From assembly GCF_003815975.1 (NCBI RefSeq), contig NZ_CP033932.1, positions 2,399,501 through 2,463,500 of the forward strand: DNA of 64,000 nt, given 5' to 3'. Position 1 is the first letter of the stretch. Every line of letters starts with the position of its first letter. Position numbers and translations under genes: made by a program. The notes under the pieces were generated by a model that made no database searches, had not been told where the DNA came from, and saw only the letters and a list, made by a program, of their open reading frames with translations. Below, one piece after another: positions 62,660 through 64,000 of this stretch. Source of the DNA: Chryseobacterium bernardetii (GTDB taxonomy: Bacteria > Bacteroidota > Bacteroidia > Flavobacteriales > Weeksellaceae).

Positions 62660-64000
62660 ATGATAGTTGTAAGATTTATAAGAACGCATTTCGTAACCAT
62701 AGTCAGCATTCTTTTGGCCTTACTTTTTGTATATGCTGCTGGTAGTAAGTTACTCGACTTCGAGAACTTTCAGGTCCAGCTTGCTCAGTCTCCCTTGTTA
62801 AGTGCATATTCCGGAATTATCTCTTATGGTGTAATTGCAATAGAAATTTTTGTGGCTATTTTGCTTTGTATCGATAGCACAAGAGTATTTGGTCTGTATG
62901 CGTCACTTGGCCTACTGGCAGCCTTTACTATTTATATTTTTCTAATTTTGAAATTTAGTGATTTTGTACCCTGTAGTTGTGGAGGTATTCTTGAAAAGCT
63001 TGGCTGGGAGGAACATTTGCTATTTAATATTTTCTTCTTTTTAATAACTGGTACTGGAATTTTTGTACTTAGCAGAAAGGGTGGCGGCAAAACATTAAAG
63101 ACTTTATTATTATCCGGTACCACGACTATAATAAGCTGTCTCATTGTTATCCTTATGTTTCTTTCGTCAGAGAACATTATTAAAAAAGAAAACAACTTTA
63201 CGCGTAGATTTTTGCAGCACCCTATATTTGAGAATGGTGTGCTTGATCTAGGAGTAAATTCCTACTATTTTGCAGGTATGGCTGATGGAAACATATATTT
63301 GGGAAATGTTACAGCACCACTTTTTATTTCAAAAATTGATAGTGGACTGCAGAGTTTTACTCGAATAAAAATTAAACTTGATAACACAGACCATGCTTTT
63401 AAAAGCTTACAGCTAAAAATTAAATCTCCGTATTTCTATCTGTATGATGGTAATGTTCCTGTTATTTACAGGGGCAAACTTGGGGATTCTGTTGCACATA
63501 CTATTAGTTATGGCGATGCTTTTTTCAACCAGTTAACTGTTCTGGATTCAGCGAAGTTTGGAGTTAGAACACAAAGAAAACTTGATAATCAGTATACAAT
63601 CGCTTCACTTGATTTAAATAGAGAGCCAAAAGCTGAATTAAAAAATGAGGTTCTTCAAAAGCAGATAGATGGTGTTTTTGATGTTGATGGCTTACTTATT
63701 TCAGATCCTGAATCGGGGAATATGGTTTATACATATTTTTATCGCAATCAATTTATTGTACTTGACAGTAAGTTTAATATAAAAAATAGGTTTAATACTA
63801 TCGATACTACAAGAACTGCCAATATCTCAGTGACTAGGTTATCTGATGGAAGGACTAAAATGAACGCTCCACCTTTTAGTGTAAACAGAGGTTTTGCTCT
63901 GTTTGGAAATCTTATCTTCAACCGTTCCAACCTTAAGGGAAAATATGAACCTTCAAGTACATGGAGAAATTCATCGATTATTGATGTTTATAGAACAGAC
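62660..64000 (+). CDS. MauE/DoxX-type membrane protein with large C-terminal domain (partial)
   Basis: The frame opens at ATG 62660 and stays open to the right edge (447 codons). The first 145 residues hold four membrane helices and the CxC motif FVPCSCGGILEKLGWEEHLL, the pattern of the MauE/DoxX-type redox-associated membrane family. A fifth helix (about 152-170) leads into a large extracytoplasmic beta-rich domain (ENGVLDLGVNSYYFAGMADG, TVLDSAKFGVRTQRKLDNQY, LISDPESGNMVYTYFYR) that looks like a beta-propeller and is not part of the normal MauE protein. The family call for the membrane half is good; the C-terminal part is unrecognised. Confidence 0.72.
   Translation, partial: MIVVRFIRTHFVTIVSILLALLFVYAAGSKLLDFENFQVQLAQSPLLSAYSGIISYGVIAIEIFVAILLCIDSTRVFGLYASLGLLAAFTIYIFLILKFSDFVPCSCGGILEKLGWEEHLLFNIFFFLITGTGIFVLSRKGGGKTLKTLLLSGTTTIISCLIVILMFLSSENIIKKENNFTRRFLQHPIFENGVLDLGVNSYYFAGMADGNIYLGNVTAPLFISKIDSGLQSFTRIKIKLDNTDHAFKSLQLKIKSPYFYLYDGNVPVIYRGKLGDSVAHTISYGDAFFNQLTVLDSAKFGVRTQRKLDNQYTIASLDLNREPKAELKNEVLQKQIDGVFDVDGLLISDPESGNMVYTYFYRNQFIVLDSKFNIKNRFNTIDTTRTANISVTRLSDGRTKMNAPPFSVNRGFALFGNLIFNRSNLKGKYEPSSTWRNSSIIDVYRTD

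Overview
The window looks like a large stretch of an integrative and conjugative element (ICE) of the CTnDOT type from a member of the Bacteroidota, most likely a Sphingobacterium- or Pedobacter-like host (the host is inferred). The evidence is the Bacteroidetes conjugation set: MobA, MobB, a MobC/TraG coupling protein, ParA-like TraA, DUF3408 proteins and TraE to TraQ in order. A SusC/SusD pair with ECF sigma and FecR anti-sigma, TAnnTTTG-type promoter boxes and A-rich ribosome binding sites also fit. Neither end of the element is visible: the coupling-protein gene runs off the left edge and an unfinished membrane-protein gene runs off the right edge.

Layout: (1) 1-863, start of the coupling protein (minus strand). 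(2) 1.1-3.8 kb, small accessory genes: META-domain lipoprotein, iron-permease-like protein, two small unknowns, metallophosphatase. (3) 4.0-13.3 kb, an eight-gene minus-strand operon of mostly exported oxidoreductases: SDR, Tat aldo/keto reductase, Tat metal-dependent hydrolase, PQQ quinoprotein, cupin, CMD-CMD-ABM fusion, DUF2255, Tat zinc alcohol dehydrogenase. It faces a divergent AraC-type regulator. (4) 13.3-20.5 kb, MobB/MobA, a DoxX-like protein, a structured 0.6-kb non-coding region with hairpins and iteron-like repeats, then traA-D-like genes. (5) 20.6-30.7 kb, a SusC/SusD glycan-type uptake locus with its own sigma/anti-sigma pair. (6) 31-50.5 kb, a formaldehyde and aldehyde island: CPA1 antiporter, uvrB, hxlB-hxlA-gnd-zwf-pgl-araC-pgi, iron alcohol dehydrogenase, bestrophin-like channel, short uvrA, SemiSWEET, araC and fdhA. 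(7) 51.0-61.5 kb, traE to traQ, with an extra DNA adenine methylase between traE and traF. (8) 61.7-64 kb, two genes beyond the tra terminator.

The most striking content is the run of six genes that together make a closed dissimilatory ribulose-monophosphate cycle. HxlA fixes formaldehyde on ribulose 5-phosphate, HxlB and Pgi convert the product to glucose 6-phosphate, and Zwf, Pgl and Gnd oxidise it back to ribulose 5-phosphate plus CO2 and NADPH. A second route (FdhA), an alcohol/aldehyde dehydrogenase and two nucleotide-excision-repair proteins lie beside it. Two promoters in this island, upstream of hxlB and of the iron alcohol dehydrogenase, share an almost identical element with 21-bp-spaced direct repeats ending upstream of a TAnnTTTG box, as expected for joint activation by an AraC-type protein.

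The second striking feature is traG (VirB4-type ATPase). Its reading frame is broken exactly inside the Walker A motif by a segment with a very stable hairpin. Skipping exactly 50 nt from a GGG to a GGA codon would restore a perfect GPSGSGKS motif and an 841-residue protein. This could be an inactivating insertion, an assembly error or a translational bypass; the sequence alone does not decide.
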